DNA of 32,964 nt from an uncultured Porphyromonadaceae bacterium (GTDB taxonomy: Bacteria; Bacteroidota; Bacteroidia; Bacteroidales; Muribaculaceae): contig CAMWJD010000004.1 of assembly GCA_947174515.1 (NCBI GenBank), positions 1-32,964 of the forward strand. Direction: 5' to 3'. The notes under the pieces are model-generated. The model made no database searches, was not told the origin of the DNA, and worked only from the letters and a program-made list of their open reading frames with translations. Every line of letters begins with the position of its first letter. Position 1 is the first letter of the stretch. Below, piece by piece: positions 14,445 through 22,532 of this stretch. The position numbers and the translations under genes were made by a program.

Positions 14445-15944
14445 ATGAAAGTAAAGTATCTTGTAGCAGTGACAGCTGCGGCCGTTATGATTCCGGCAGC
14501 GGCCATGGTGTATAACAATACAGTCACAAACACTAATCACACAGAAAATAATCAGCCTGAGTTTATCACAATCTCAAGGGCTCCTTCTTTTGAAACAGAC
14601 TTCACAAAAGCTGCCGAAAGCACTGTCAATTCTGTAGTGTGTATCAAGAGCTTTGTAGACAGAAGCCAACAATATGGTGGTAATCAAGGCTATATGGATC
14701 CCTTCGGAATGTTCGACTTTTTCTTTGGTCCCCAGCAGCGGCAGCAACAGCCTCAGCAAAAGAAAAGTGAACCTGTGCAGAGCGGGTTGGGATCAGGTGT
14801 GATCTTGAGCGAGGATGGATTCATTGTGACAAACAATCACGTTGTGGATGGCGCCGACCGTCTGGAAGTCCTTCTCAACGATAACTCAACATATGATGCC
14901 AGAATAATCGGTACTGACGAATCTACCGACCTTGCCCTTATCAAGATTGATGCAAAGGGACTCAAAGCTATCAAGGTAGGTGATTCGGAGACGTTGCGAC
15001 TTGGAGAGTGGGTTCTTGCTGTCGGCAATCCTTTTGGATTCAACTCTACTGTCACAGCAGGTATCGTAAGCGCAAAGGCGCGTAGTCTTGGAGCTGATTC
15101 CCATAGAAGAAACAAAATGGGCATTGAGGCATTTATCCAGACAGATGCAGCTCTTAATCCGGGTAATTCAGGAGGAGCTCTTGTCAACCTTAACGGAGAG
15201 CTTGTCGGCATCAATGCTGCAATCTACTCAAACACAGGTTCCTATTCCGGTTTCTCTTTTGCAATCCCGACCACGATCATGGCTAAAGTCGTAGCTGACC
15301 TTCGTGAATATGGCACTGTCCAAAGAGCGGTTTTGGGTATTACCGTAGCTGATCTTACGGCTGAAATCGCTAAAGAAAAAGGTATTACGGCCACAAAAGC
15401 AGGTGTTCTTGTAGCCGGAGTAGCAGACAGAAGCACTGCCAAAGAACTTGATCTTAAAGAAGATGACGTCATTGTAGCAATAAATGGCACAGATATTAAA
15501 AATCTCCCTGAACTCCATGAGCAATTGGCTAAATACCGTCCGGGGCAGGAAATCACAGTGTCTTACTATCGCGACAATAAGAAAATCACTAAGAAAGCTA
15601 CCTTGCGCAATACTCAAGGCGACACAGCGATCACCAAGAAAGGCGATTTTTCAGAGGTCGGATGCGCTTTCATGAAGCTTAACAGCGACACTCTTAAAGA
15701 ACTTGGCATCAGCTATGGTGTGAAAGTGACCGGTCTTAAAAATGGACCTTTCAAGAATGCCGGTGTGAAAGAAGGATTCATCATCACTGAAATTAATGAG
15801 CGTCCGGTTAAGTCAAGCGAAGATGTGGAGAATATCTACAATCGAATCATGAAAGATGATTCAAACGAAGACAAAGTTATGATTCTTAAAGGCATCTACA
15901 CAAATGGTAAGAAGGAATACTATGCTGTGAATCTTGCGGAATAA
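14445..15944 (+). CDS. htrA: HtrA/DegP-type periplasmic serine protease
   Basis: The protein has 499 residues from the ATG at 14445. The listed ORF adds ten residues from an upstream TTG that are unlikely to be translated. A signal peptide or N-terminal anchor (about 1-22) is followed by a Q-rich linker and a trypsin-like domain. The triad is visible: H132 in TNNHVVDGAD, D162 in STDLALIKID and S242 in NPGNSGGALVN. Two PDZ domains follow (about 285-380 and 400-495). The protein degrades or refolds damaged envelope proteins. A palindrome beside the promoter box suggests stress control (inference). It ends at a hairpin terminator and is divergent from the NlpC/P60 gene. Confidence 0.96.
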   Translation: MKVKYLVAVTAAAVMIPAAAMVYNNTVTNTNHTENNQPEFITISRAPSFETDFTKAAESTVNSVVCIKSFVDRSQQYGGNQGYMDPFGMFDFFFGPQQRQQQPQQKKSEPVQSGLGSGVILSEDGFIVTNNHVVDGADRLEVLLNDNSTYDARIIGTDESTDLALIKIDAKGLKAIKVGDSETLRLGEWVLAVGNPFGFNSTVTAGIVSAKARSLGADSHRRNKMGIEAFIQTDAALNPGNSGGALVNLNGELVGINAAIYSNTGSYSGFSFAIPTTIMAKVVADLREYGTVQRAVLGITVADLTAEIAKEKGITATKAGVLVAGVADRSTAKELDLKEDDVIVAINGTDIKNLPELHEQLAKYRPGQEITVSYYRDNKKITKKATLRNTQGDTAITKKGDFSEVGCAFMKLNSDTLKELGISYGVKVTGLKNGPFKNAGVKEGFIITEINERPVKSSEDVENIYNRIMKDDSNEDKVMILKGIYTNGKKEYYAVNLAE

Positions 15945-15976
15945 TCAATATTTGTTGATTATCTTAACGTAAATAA

Positions 15977-16018
15977 TAAAAGAAACGCTTCTTGCCGAAA
16001 CAAGAGGCGTTTCTTTTA
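15977..16018 (+). terminator. Terminator after htrA
   Basis: TAAAAGAAACGC at 15977 pairs with GCGTTTCTTTTA ending at 16018, extended by TCTTG/CAAGA inside, with a short CCGAA-type loop. The descending arm ends in a T-rich stretch. Confidence 0.85.
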
Positions 16019-16091
16019 CGTTTACTTATTGTACGGGCCAATCAGAATATCTGATTTACCGAGGTGAATTCTGCAGGTTTCAAGTAGAAAT

Positions 16092-16122
16092 TTGTATAAT
16101 CCAAAAATTTTTATTAATTTTG
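16092..16122 (+). promoter_or_regulatory. rpoD promoter
   Basis: TTG (16092-16094), a 20-bp spacer and TAATTTTG (16115-16122) match the Bacteroidetes consensus exactly. The ATG follows 23 bp after the box. This overlaps the 18 extra codons of the listed ORF and so argues against that upstream start. Confidence 0.8.
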
Positions 16123-16145
16123 CAATAATTTGTGTAAGCTTACAT

Positions 16146-17006
16146 ATGAGACAATTAAAGATAACTAAGTCAATCACCAATCGAGAAAGCGCATCGCTTG
16201 ACAAATACCTACAGGAGATAGGCCGTGAAGAACTTATCTCCGTGGCTGAAGAAGTCGAGCTTGCTCAGCGTATCAAGAAAGGTGACCATGCCGCGCTTGA
16301 AAAACTGACAAAGGCAAACCTGCGTTTTGTCGTGTCAGTTGCAAAGCAGTATCAGAATCAGGGGCTCAGTCTTCCCGACCTTATCAACGAAGGCAATCTG
16401 GGGCTAATAAGGGCAGCTCAAAAATTTGATGAGACAAGAGGTTTTAAATTCATTTCCTACGCTGTTTGGTGGATTCGTCAGTCTATCCTTCAGGCACTCG
16501 CAGAGCAAAGCCGTATCGTTCGTCTCCCACTCAATCAAGTAGGTTCTCTTAACAAGATCAGCAAAGAACTTTCCAAGTTTGAACAGGAAAACGAACGTCG
16601 TCCTTCACCGGAAGAACTCGCGGAACGCCTCGATATACCTGTTGATAAGATTTCCGATACTTTAAAGGTAAGTGGACGTCATATTTCAGTCGACGCTCCA
16701 TTTGTAGAAGGAGAAGACAATTCTCTTCTCGATGTCCTTCCAAACGAAGACAGCCCAAGTGCTGACGCATCTCTTACTCAGGAATCTCTATCTAAGGAAG
16801 TAGACCGCGCACTTCGTCAGCTTTACGACCGTGAACGTGAGATAATCAAAATGTTCTTCGGCATCGGTTGTCAAGAAATGACACTTGAGGAAATCGGAGC
16901 TAAATTCGACCTAACCCGTGAACGAGTGCGTCAGATTAAGGAAAAGGCCATCCGTCGCCTGAAAGGACAGAAAAGCAAGCTCCTCAAGAGCTATCTTGGA
17001 GAGTAA
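16146..17006 (+). CDS. rpoD: Primary RNA polymerase sigma factor RpoD
   Basis: The protein is 286 residues from [15 protein letters not shown], the usual Bacteroidetes RpoD start and length. It lacks region 1.1, as is normal in this phylum. Regions 1.2-2 are clear ([53 protein letters not shown]), and region 4 contains the helix-turn-helix [23 protein letters not shown]. It directs most housekeeping transcription at TTG/TAnnTTTG promoters such as those marked in this window. The upstream TTG start in the ORF track is rejected because it falls inside the promoter. Confidence 0.98.
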   Translation: MRQLKITKSITNRESASLDKYLQEIGREELISVAEEVELAQRIKKGDHAALEKLTKANLRFVVSVAKQYQNQGLSLPDLINEGNLGLIRAAQKFDETRGFKFISYAVWWIRQSILQALAEQSRIVRLPLNQVGSLNKISKELSKFEQENERRPSPEELAERLDIPVDKISDTLKVSGRHISVDAPFVEGEDNSLLDVLPNEDSPSADASLTQESLSKEVDRALRQLYDREREIIKMFFGIGCQEMTLEEIGAKFDLTRERVRQIKEKAIRRLKGQKSKLLKSYLGE

Positions 17007-17043
17007 AATTCAACTATAAATTTTGATTGAACCATTATATTGA

Positions 17044-17080
17044 AAATGGGCTGTCGCAATCGACAGCCCATTTCATTTTA
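17044..17080 (+). terminator. Terminator between rpoD and the convergent receptor gene
   Basis: A perfect 13-bp stem AAATGGGCTGTCG (17044-17056) pairs with 17061-17073 across a CAAT loop and is followed by a T-rich tail. A-rich sequence on the other side allows it to serve the convergent minus-strand gene as well. Confidence 0.93.
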
Positions 17081-17090
17081 TTTTCATAAC

Positions 17091-19172
17091 TCATCGTCCT
17101 CCTGTCTTTGAATGATCCACATTAGCATCAGCATTAATAATCTTGTTTGCACCATGTTTCTGTCGTCCCCATTGCAGATTGTAACTTATATTGATATATA
17201 TCATGCGCATATCAAGACGCATGTGCTGCTCGTTGCGGTTCCACTTACTTAATGACTTGCTCCCCTGATCATATTTTCCAAATGGCATCAATATTCCGGC
17301 ACCAAACTGCCATGATTTCCAGTTATAGCTGAAGTCAATAAGGTTGATGTCTTCTCCCCAGCTGATTTTCTCGCCCCAAAGGTCACGTTGTGCCTTCACA
17401 TATTGGAATACAAGCTGAAAACCCTTGTGCATGAACATCAGTGCCGCATCCCCGCTCCACGCATTATTATATAGTGTGTAATTATTGCCTTTCATTCGTT
17501 CTGCACGAAATTGGATCGTGCCGGAAAACATAAGCCAATCGGGAATGATCTGTATTTGTTCGGAAAGCCAAAAGCTCAGGTTAGACAGTCCCTTGCTGTT
17601 CTCATAAGAGGTGATGAGCCTGTCATTATCCCAATATAGATATGGAGTTATGGCGTCGGGACTTGTAAAAGCCCTTGCACCAAAAGAACCGGATACACGC
17701 TGATTGAACAGATTATGGGAATATCTGAATGTCAGCATATAAGATGAAGATGTTTTCAAGTTTGAATTTCCGATACGCCATTGAAAACCATCAAGCTGCT
17801 GCGGCGCTATGTTGGTTTGCTCTAAAGTAGGGGTAGATTGCCATGATGTGAAGGCAAGTCTGAAATTATGGTTTTGATTAAGGGAATAAGTCGCCGTCGC
17901 TTGCGGTCGCAGATTCCATGAATCGTTTCCCTGATTGGTTTCCGTAAACTTGAAGGATGTATATTGCGCTCCAAGTCCACCTGTAAGTGTTACCTTGTTT
18001 ATGCGTTGGAAATATTCCGCGAAGAAATACACCTTGTCTTGCCTTTGGTGGAAGACCTCTCCCCCAAGATTCTCATACAGCGAACGATTACGGTTGGCGG
18101 TATAAGATGCTCCGGCTGTAAGTTTGGATAAACTCCATTTCTTGATGTAGTCAGCTTCAACGCCATAAGCCTGATTTCGGTCTTTTATATAAGTGCTTAC
18201 GTTTGTTATATAGTCCGTGACATTCTCGTATCGCTCAAGATAGTTGGAATATGAATGACCATTATATAGGGATGCGCTGAAATCAACTACGAGTGTCTGA
18301 CGCCTCGGAAGATGTTGCTCCAGATAAGCGGAAAACTGTGGAGTCGTACCAACTCTACCCGATTCATCACTTAGAAGTAAATCCTTATTCCCGTTACTCA
18401 GTGAAATGAGCCCGTCATATCGGAAAAGATCGGATAATGTCTTGTTAGCAACCAACTGAACATAAAAAACGGTCGTGTCAGGCTTTATATAATTGTAGGA
18501 AAGCCATCCTGAACACATAGAATTATTCAGTTTACCTCCAAGTGGCGTCTCTGTCCTTGTAAGTTCCATGCCATCAGGCCATGTGAAGGTCTCGTCATAA
18601 TCACGATGAGCTTTGATGCCTTCTGTGAGTTTGAAGTAGCCCCCAACTTCCCATTGTGAACGACCTGTGTTGAATTTGGCATTTCCATGATAGGTGCCCC
18701 ATCCGCAGTTGAGCGCGGGTCTTACATTCAGCATAAGGGAACCGCCGACAGTAGGATTCGTGACTATGAAGTTCAACACATAATTTGCACCACCATAACG
18801 AAGGCCCGGATTATCCATCCATTCTACCCGTTTTATGGATTCAGGCAAAAGAGCCTTCACCTGTTCGATCGATGACTCTCTGCCATTTATTCTCACTTGA
18901 ACTGATTGTCCGGCAGAACTTATGGTGCCGAGAGCATCGTTGACATTTAGCGACGGTATCATAAGATTGCGGAGCAACTGCATTCCATTTTTGGAATTGT
19001 CAACCGCACTCTTCGACGGATGGTAAACGTCCATGTCCGCCTTACGTATTACTTTTGGTGCCTCAATTACGATTTCATTGAGTTCTTGATTAACTATCGA
19101 GTCTGATGGTTCCTGTGCATTTGCCAGAAAAGCACAAGTCAACATAAATAATATAGCCGCGGATTTATTCAT
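17091..19172 (-). CDS. Outer-membrane beta-barrel protein, TonB-receptor-like
   Basis: The protein is 693 residues when started at MNKSAAILFMLTCAF, which gives a proper signal peptide cleaved near ANAQ. The listed ORF adds 33 residues without signal character. The mature N-terminus carries a plug-like domain (about 30-150; LNEIVIEAPKVIRKADMDVY, SAGQSVQVRINGRESS, IKRVEWMDNPGLRYGGANYV). The remainder consists of alternating beta-strands typical of the Bacteroidetes outer-membrane beta-barrel family. There is no N-terminal carboxypeptidase-like domain and no SusD partner. The substrate is unknown. The LuxR-type gene lies just upstream on the same strand, so control by that regulator is plausible but unproven. 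Confidence 0.88.
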   Translation of the reverse strand: MNKSAAILFMLTCAFLANAQEPSDSIVNQELNEIVIEAPKVIRKADMDVYHPSKSAVDNSKNGMQLLRNLMIPSLNVNDALGTISSAGQSVQVRINGRESSIEQVKALLPESIKRVEWMDNPGLRYGGANYVLNFIVTNPTVGGSLMLNVRPALNCGWGTYHGNAKFNTGRSQWEVGGYFKLTEGIKAHRDYDETFTWPDGMELTRTETPLGGKLNNSMCSGWLSYNYIKPDTTVFYVQLVANKTLSDLFRYDGLISLSNGNKDLLLSDESGRVGTTPQFSAYLEQHLPRRQTLVVDFSASLYNGHSYSNYLERYENVTDYITNVSTYIKDRNQAYGVEADYIKKWSLSKLTAGASYTANRNRSLYENLGGEVFHQRQDKVYFFAEYFQRINKVTLTGGLGAQYTSFKFTETNQGNDSWNLRPQATATYSLNQNHNFRLAFTSWQSTPTLEQTNIAPQQLDGFQWRIGNSNLKTSSSYMLTFRYSHNLFNQRVSGSFGARAFTSPDAITPYLYWDNDRLITSYENSKGLSNLSFWLSEQIQIIPDWLMFSGTIQFRAERMKGNNYTLYNNAWSGDAALMFMHKGFQLVFQYVKAQRDLWGEKISWGEDINLIDFSYNWKSWQFGAGILMPFGKYDQGSKSLSKWNRNEQHMRLDMRMIYINISYNLQWGRQKHGANKIINADANVDHSKTGGR

Positions 19173-19195
19173 AACTGATTTTTTTATTTCCGGTG

Positions 19196-19241
19196 TAAAG
19201 TTAAACAATCTTTTTCTGACATGCAGCACACAAAAGTGTGC
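19196..19241 (-). promoter_or_regulatory. Dyad and -7-like box upstream of the receptor gene
   Basis: GCACACAAAAGTGTGC (19226-19241) is a perfect inverted repeat with 6-bp arms. Downstream on the minus strand, TAACTTTA (19203-19196) is one base off the TAnnTTTG box and lies about 24 bp before the ATG. The dyad falls where a -33 element or an activator site would lie. Confidence 0.45.
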
Positions 19242-19278
19242 ATTTATTCTTGTCTCAAATTTGCATAACAACAGGAAA

Positions 19279-19398
19279 TAAGTAGCTAAGAAAAATTAAA
19301 CGACATATGTTACTAAGTAATCCGATAATGGTCTTGATATGATACATGCGGTCAAGCTGCTTGAATTACATTATCGTTTAATTTCCGTGAGCTACTTA
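19279..19398. mobile_element. MITE-like palindromic element, copy 2 (120 bp)
   Basis: TAAGTAGCT at 19279 and AGCTACTTA ending at 19398 are terminal inverted repeats; about 21 of 25 end bases pair. The right 47 bases match copy 1 at 9786 in reverse orientation with one difference. It carries no gene and fills the space between the LuxR-type gene and the receptor gene. Its last three bases are the stop codon of the LuxR-type gene. Confidence 0.75.
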
Positions 19399-20151
19399 TA
19401 GTAATTTATAGTTAGTTGCGTAGGATATTGCCTCTGAAATATTGCTTACCTCCAATTTCTCAAACAGGCGATGACGGGCCGACTTGACGGAATCAACGGC
19501 AAGGTGCGCTTGCTCTGCGATTGCATTGATTGTCAATCCCTGAATGGAAAGCGTCAGAATCTCTTTCTCAGTTTCATTCAATACCTGTGAATTGTGCTTA
19601 TTCCAACGATGGATTTCCATGTCATATTTCCAATATTCCGATTTATCACGACAATACATGGTGATATGGCCGGCTTTTGAGTGCGTGGAAAGCGAAACAA
19701 CCGACAGGCCAAGCCACATGGTTCCGTCAGGTTGAAATGCCAAGCCCGTCAACTTATGGTTGATAAGGATTTTTTCGTGTCCGTTTACAATGTGAAAATC
19801 ATATGATATTGTGTAATTCCCTCTCTCCTCCGGTGGCACCTTATTAATGAAAGAAAAGCCGGCCTTATTAATATCCAACAACATTTTGACTTCATCGTCA
19901 GGCACATGATCAAGATAGAACTGATAACCGAGATCCTTTACCTTCTGTGCATCAATCCCGCACAGGAACAGAGGATTTGGAGAGACGTAAAGAAAATTCT
20001 TTCGGTAATAGTCTATGATATAGACACTTTGGTAAGTGGCATTGGCAAACGCCTCGGCAGTCCGTACATAGGCCTCTGCGAGTCCATAATCCGGTTCACC
20101 GCTCACTGCATTGCCGGAATAGAAGAAGTCCTCAACTTTGTTATTACCCAT
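19396..20151 (-). CDS. LuxR-type transcriptional regulator with PAS-like sensor domain
   Basis: The C-terminus (about 190-250) is a LuxR/GerE helix-turn-helix: LNETEKEILTLSIQGLTINA then IAEQAHLAVDSVKSARHRLF. The N-terminal part (about 25-160) has the size and pattern of a PAS-like domain (YIIDYYRKNFLYVSPNPLFL), as in many Bacteroidetes regulators. It is 251 residues from MGNNKVEDFF. The ORF track starts five codons earlier at 20166, but a canonical -7 box ends only 8 bp before that ATG, whereas the inner ATG gives the same 23-bp spacing as rpoD. The stop codon lies inside the repeat element end. Targets are unknown; the neighbouring receptor gene is the obvious candidate. Confidence 0.88.
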   Translation of the reverse strand: MGNNKVEDFFYSGNAVSGEPDYGLAEAYVRTAEAFANATYQSVYIIDYYRKNFLYVSPNPLFLCGIDAQKVKDLGYQFYLDHVPDDEVKMLLDINKAGFSFINKVPPEERGNYTISYDFHIVNGHEKILINHKLTGLAFQPDGTMWLGLSVVSLSTHSKAGHITMYCRDKSEYWKYDMEIHRWNKHNSQVLNETEKEILTLSIQGLTINAIAEQAHLAVDSVKSARHRLFEKLEVSNISEAISYATNYKLL

Positions 20152-20174
20152 AGTGCGTTGATACATTTAATATG

Positions 20175-20182
20175 CAAAGTTA
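20175..20182 (-). promoter_or_regulatory. -7 box of the LuxR-type gene
   Basis: TAACTTTG on the minus strand matches TAnnTTTG exactly. No TTG is present at the -33 position, so the promoter may be weak or need an activator. Confidence 0.5.
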
Positions 20183-20217
20183 AGCGAATTTTTACGAAAA
20201 AAGATATGAAATAAATA

Positions 20218-20244
20218 AAAAATCGCCCATGAGGGGCGATTTTT
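20218..20244 (-). terminator. Terminator after the M3 peptidase gene
   Basis: An 11-bp stem (AAAAATCGCCC with its complement, 5-nt loop) is flanked by A on the left and T on the right. On the minus strand it gives a GC stem followed by a U run, 56 bp after the M3 peptidase stop and before the LuxR-type promoter. Confidence 0.9.
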
Positions 20245-20299
20245 ATACATAGGTATATTTTTTTGAGTAATCAGAACTTCGATATCTGACCACTATAAA

Positions 20300-22447
20300 T
20301 TATTTCACAATGCCATCACGCTTCATCATGGCGTCTACAGTTGGTTTCTTACCTCTGAATTCAATATAGAGTTCCATCGGATCAACCGTACCACCCGATT
20401 CAAGCATCTTATGAAATTTATCGGCTGTCTTCTTATCAAAGATTCCATTTTCTTGGAAAGCGGCGAAAGCATCTGCATCAAGAGATTCTGCCCATTTGTA
20501 TCCATAGTATCCGGCTGCGTAGCCACCTGAGAAGATATGTCCGAACTGGGGCGAAGTAAGACAGCCGTCTACAATATCAAAAACCTTAACCGGCTTGATT
20601 GCCTCTCCCTCAAACACTGCGATATCCTGAGTTGCCCTAAGTGGATCTTCAATCATATGATATGCCATGTCAAGATAGCCAAAACCAAGCTGTCGCATAC
20701 AGCGATATGCGGCTCCAAACTGAGATGCAGTCACAAACTTATTTATCAGCTCCTTAGGCATCTTCTTTCCTGTCTTATAATGCTTGGCGAATGTATCAAG
20801 GAATTTCTGCTCTGTCAGATAATTTTCATTAAACTGCGAGAAAAGCTCCACGAAATCATGATAGACGTTAGTGCCGCTTAGACTGCTGTATTTCGCTTGC
20901 GAACTCAATCCATGAATGGCATGCCCGAATTCGTGAAGGAATGTCTCAACTTCTCCGGGGGTCAATAGAACCGGGTCATTCCCAACGGGTTTTGAGAAAT
21001 TCATCACAATAGAGATAACCGGAACATTTCTGTTTCCTTCATCATCCTTAGTTTCAGTATTGAACTCAGTCATCCATGCGCCCGATCCCTTACCCGGACG
21101 ATAATAGAAATCAGTGTATAGCACACCGAGAATCTTTCCATCTTTGTCAAAGACCTCGAATGCCTCCGCATCAGGATGGTATGTAGGAATTGATTTATTT
21201 CGCTTGAAAGTATACCCGTAAAGCTTAGTGGCAAGTCCAAATACACCGTCGATAGTATTATTGAGTTCAAAATATGGCTTCATATCCTCATCATTGAAGG
21301 CATATTTCTCATTTTTCAGTTTATCAAACCAATATGAGTAATCCCAAGGCATAAGCACGAAGTCCGCGCCCTCCTTCTGTCGTGCAAACGCTTGCACTTC
21401 CTCTATCTCCTTGCGCATAGGCTCCGTATAATTATCATTCAGATTGCCTAAGAATTCCATTACAGTCTCCGGATTTGAGGCCATGGTGTGTCCGAGCTTA
21501 TATTCTGCAAAATTCTTATGTCCTAAAAGCTTAGCTATTTCAAGACGTACATTCGCAATATCCTTGAGAATTTCAATATTTGAATACTCCCCTGAAATAT
21601 TGCGTGATCCGTAAAGGCGATATAATTTTTCTCTAAGTTCGCGATTGTCAGAATACTTCATAAACGGTCCATAAGAAGGAGCAAACACCGTGATAAGATA
21701 CAGACCCTCACTATTGTTTTTTCCTTCTTCCGCAAAGGTTGCATCAGCTTCTGCCTTTGCTGCCGTTTTTATTGACTCAGGCAGTCCAGCAGTCTCCGCC
21801 TCGGTGATAAACATCCGGCGAGACTTGTCTTTCATGCCATTAGTGACATTTTGGGAGAATTTCAGATTAAGTTCACTTAGTTCTGAAGTCAACTTGCGGT
21901 ATTTTTCCCTATCTTTACCTTTAAGAGCTGCACCATTGTCGGCGAAAGAAGCATAAGTTTCAGAAATAAGTCTCTTCTCCTCAGGAGTGAGGCCCTCCTC
22001 ATTGTCGCGGTTTTCATACACTTGCTTGATTCTGTTGAAAAGACCTTCATTAAGCAAGATATTGGCACTGTGCTCCGCAAGGAGCGGCGTCACGTTCATC
22101 ATTGCCGTCTGATATGCCTCATCTCCGCAAGCTCCTTCAAGATTGGAGAGCGCAAGCACCGCACGGTTCAGTTCCCAGCTGCTTCTGTCGAGAGCTGCTA
22201 TTGTATTCTCAAAGGTCGGTATCGATCTCTGATTCACAATTGCAGATATAGCCTTATTCTGAAAATCTATGCCTTTCTTTACAGCTGACTCAAGATCTAA
22301 GGCTGTGATTTTATCGAATGGAAGCGTATTGTGTGGAAGTCCCGAAGGAGCCAAGACAGGATTACAGCTGTCATTTATTGCCTGTGCATGAAGTGAACCT
22401 GTTACCATAGCTGTAGCTGCTAACATTGTTAATACTGTTTTTTTCAT
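20300..22447 (-). CDS. dcp: M3 family oligopeptidase (Dcp-like peptidyl-dipeptidase), exported
   Basis: This 715-residue zinc metallopeptidase has a signal peptide (MKKTVLTMLAATAMVTGSLHA) that suggests a periplasmic location, unlike cytosolic E. coli Dcp. The zinc motif HEFGH (505-509) and the third ligand E534 in FVELFSQFNENYL are present. The length and the helical N-terminal half match the M3A family. It should trim oligopeptides. The M16 protease gene lies 85 bp upstream on the same strand, with a GC-rich hairpin between them. A terminator follows. The dcp symbol is by family resemblance; oligopeptidase A-type specificity is possible. Confidence 0.92.
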   Translation of the reverse strand: MKKTVLTMLAATAMVTGSLHAQAINDSCNPVLAPSGLPHNTLPFDKITALDLESAVKKGIDFQNKAISAIVNQRSIPTFENTIAALDRSSWELNRAVLALSNLEGACGDEAYQTAMMNVTPLLAEHSANILLNEGLFNRIKQVYENRDNEEGLTPEEKRLISETYASFADNGAALKGKDREKYRKLTSELSELNLKFSQNVTNGMKDKSRRMFITEAETAGLPESIKTAAKAEADATFAEEGKNNSEGLYLITVFAPSYGPFMKYSDNRELREKLYRLYGSRNISGEYSNIEILKDIANVRLEIAKLLGHKNFAEYKLGHTMASNPETVMEFLGNLNDNYTEPMRKEIEEVQAFARQKEGADFVLMPWDYSYWFDKLKNEKYAFNDEDMKPYFELNNTIDGVFGLATKLYGYTFKRNKSIPTYHPDAEAFEVFDKDGKILGVLYTDFYYRPGKGSGAWMTEFNTETKDDEGNRNVPVISIVMNFSKPVGNDPVLLTPGEVETFLHEFGHAIHGLSSQAKYSSLSGTNVYHDFVELFSQFNENYLTEQKFLDTFAKHYKTGKKMPKELINKFVTASQFGAAYRCMRQLGFGYLDMAYHMIEDPLRATQDIAVFEGEAIKPVKVFDIVDGCLTSPQFGHIFSGGYAAGYYGYKWAESLDADAFAAFQENGIFDKKTADKFHKMLESGGTVDPMELYIEFRGKKPTVDAMMKRDGIVK

Positions 22448-22458
22448 AAATGCAGTTG

Positions 22459-22490
22459 CGGGAACCCGGAATTTCAGTCCCGGATTCCCG
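22459..22490 (-). other. GC-rich hairpin between the M16 and M3 peptidase genes
   Basis: CGGGAACCCGG (22459-22469) pairs with CCGGATTCCCG (22480-22490) with one mismatch. There is no U run on the minus strand, so it is not a classical terminator. It sits 12 bp before the M3 ATG and could be an mRNA-stabilising or leader structure. Confidence 0.6.
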
Positions 22491-22532
22491 TCTTTCGTGT
22501 TATTATATGTTACTGTTTATTCTTACAAATCA

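Noticed and set aside
17091-19271. Longer start for the receptor gene (726 residues)
   Set aside because: The extra 33 residues lack signal character and would cover the promoter-like box and dyad; the inner ATG gives a proper signal peptide.
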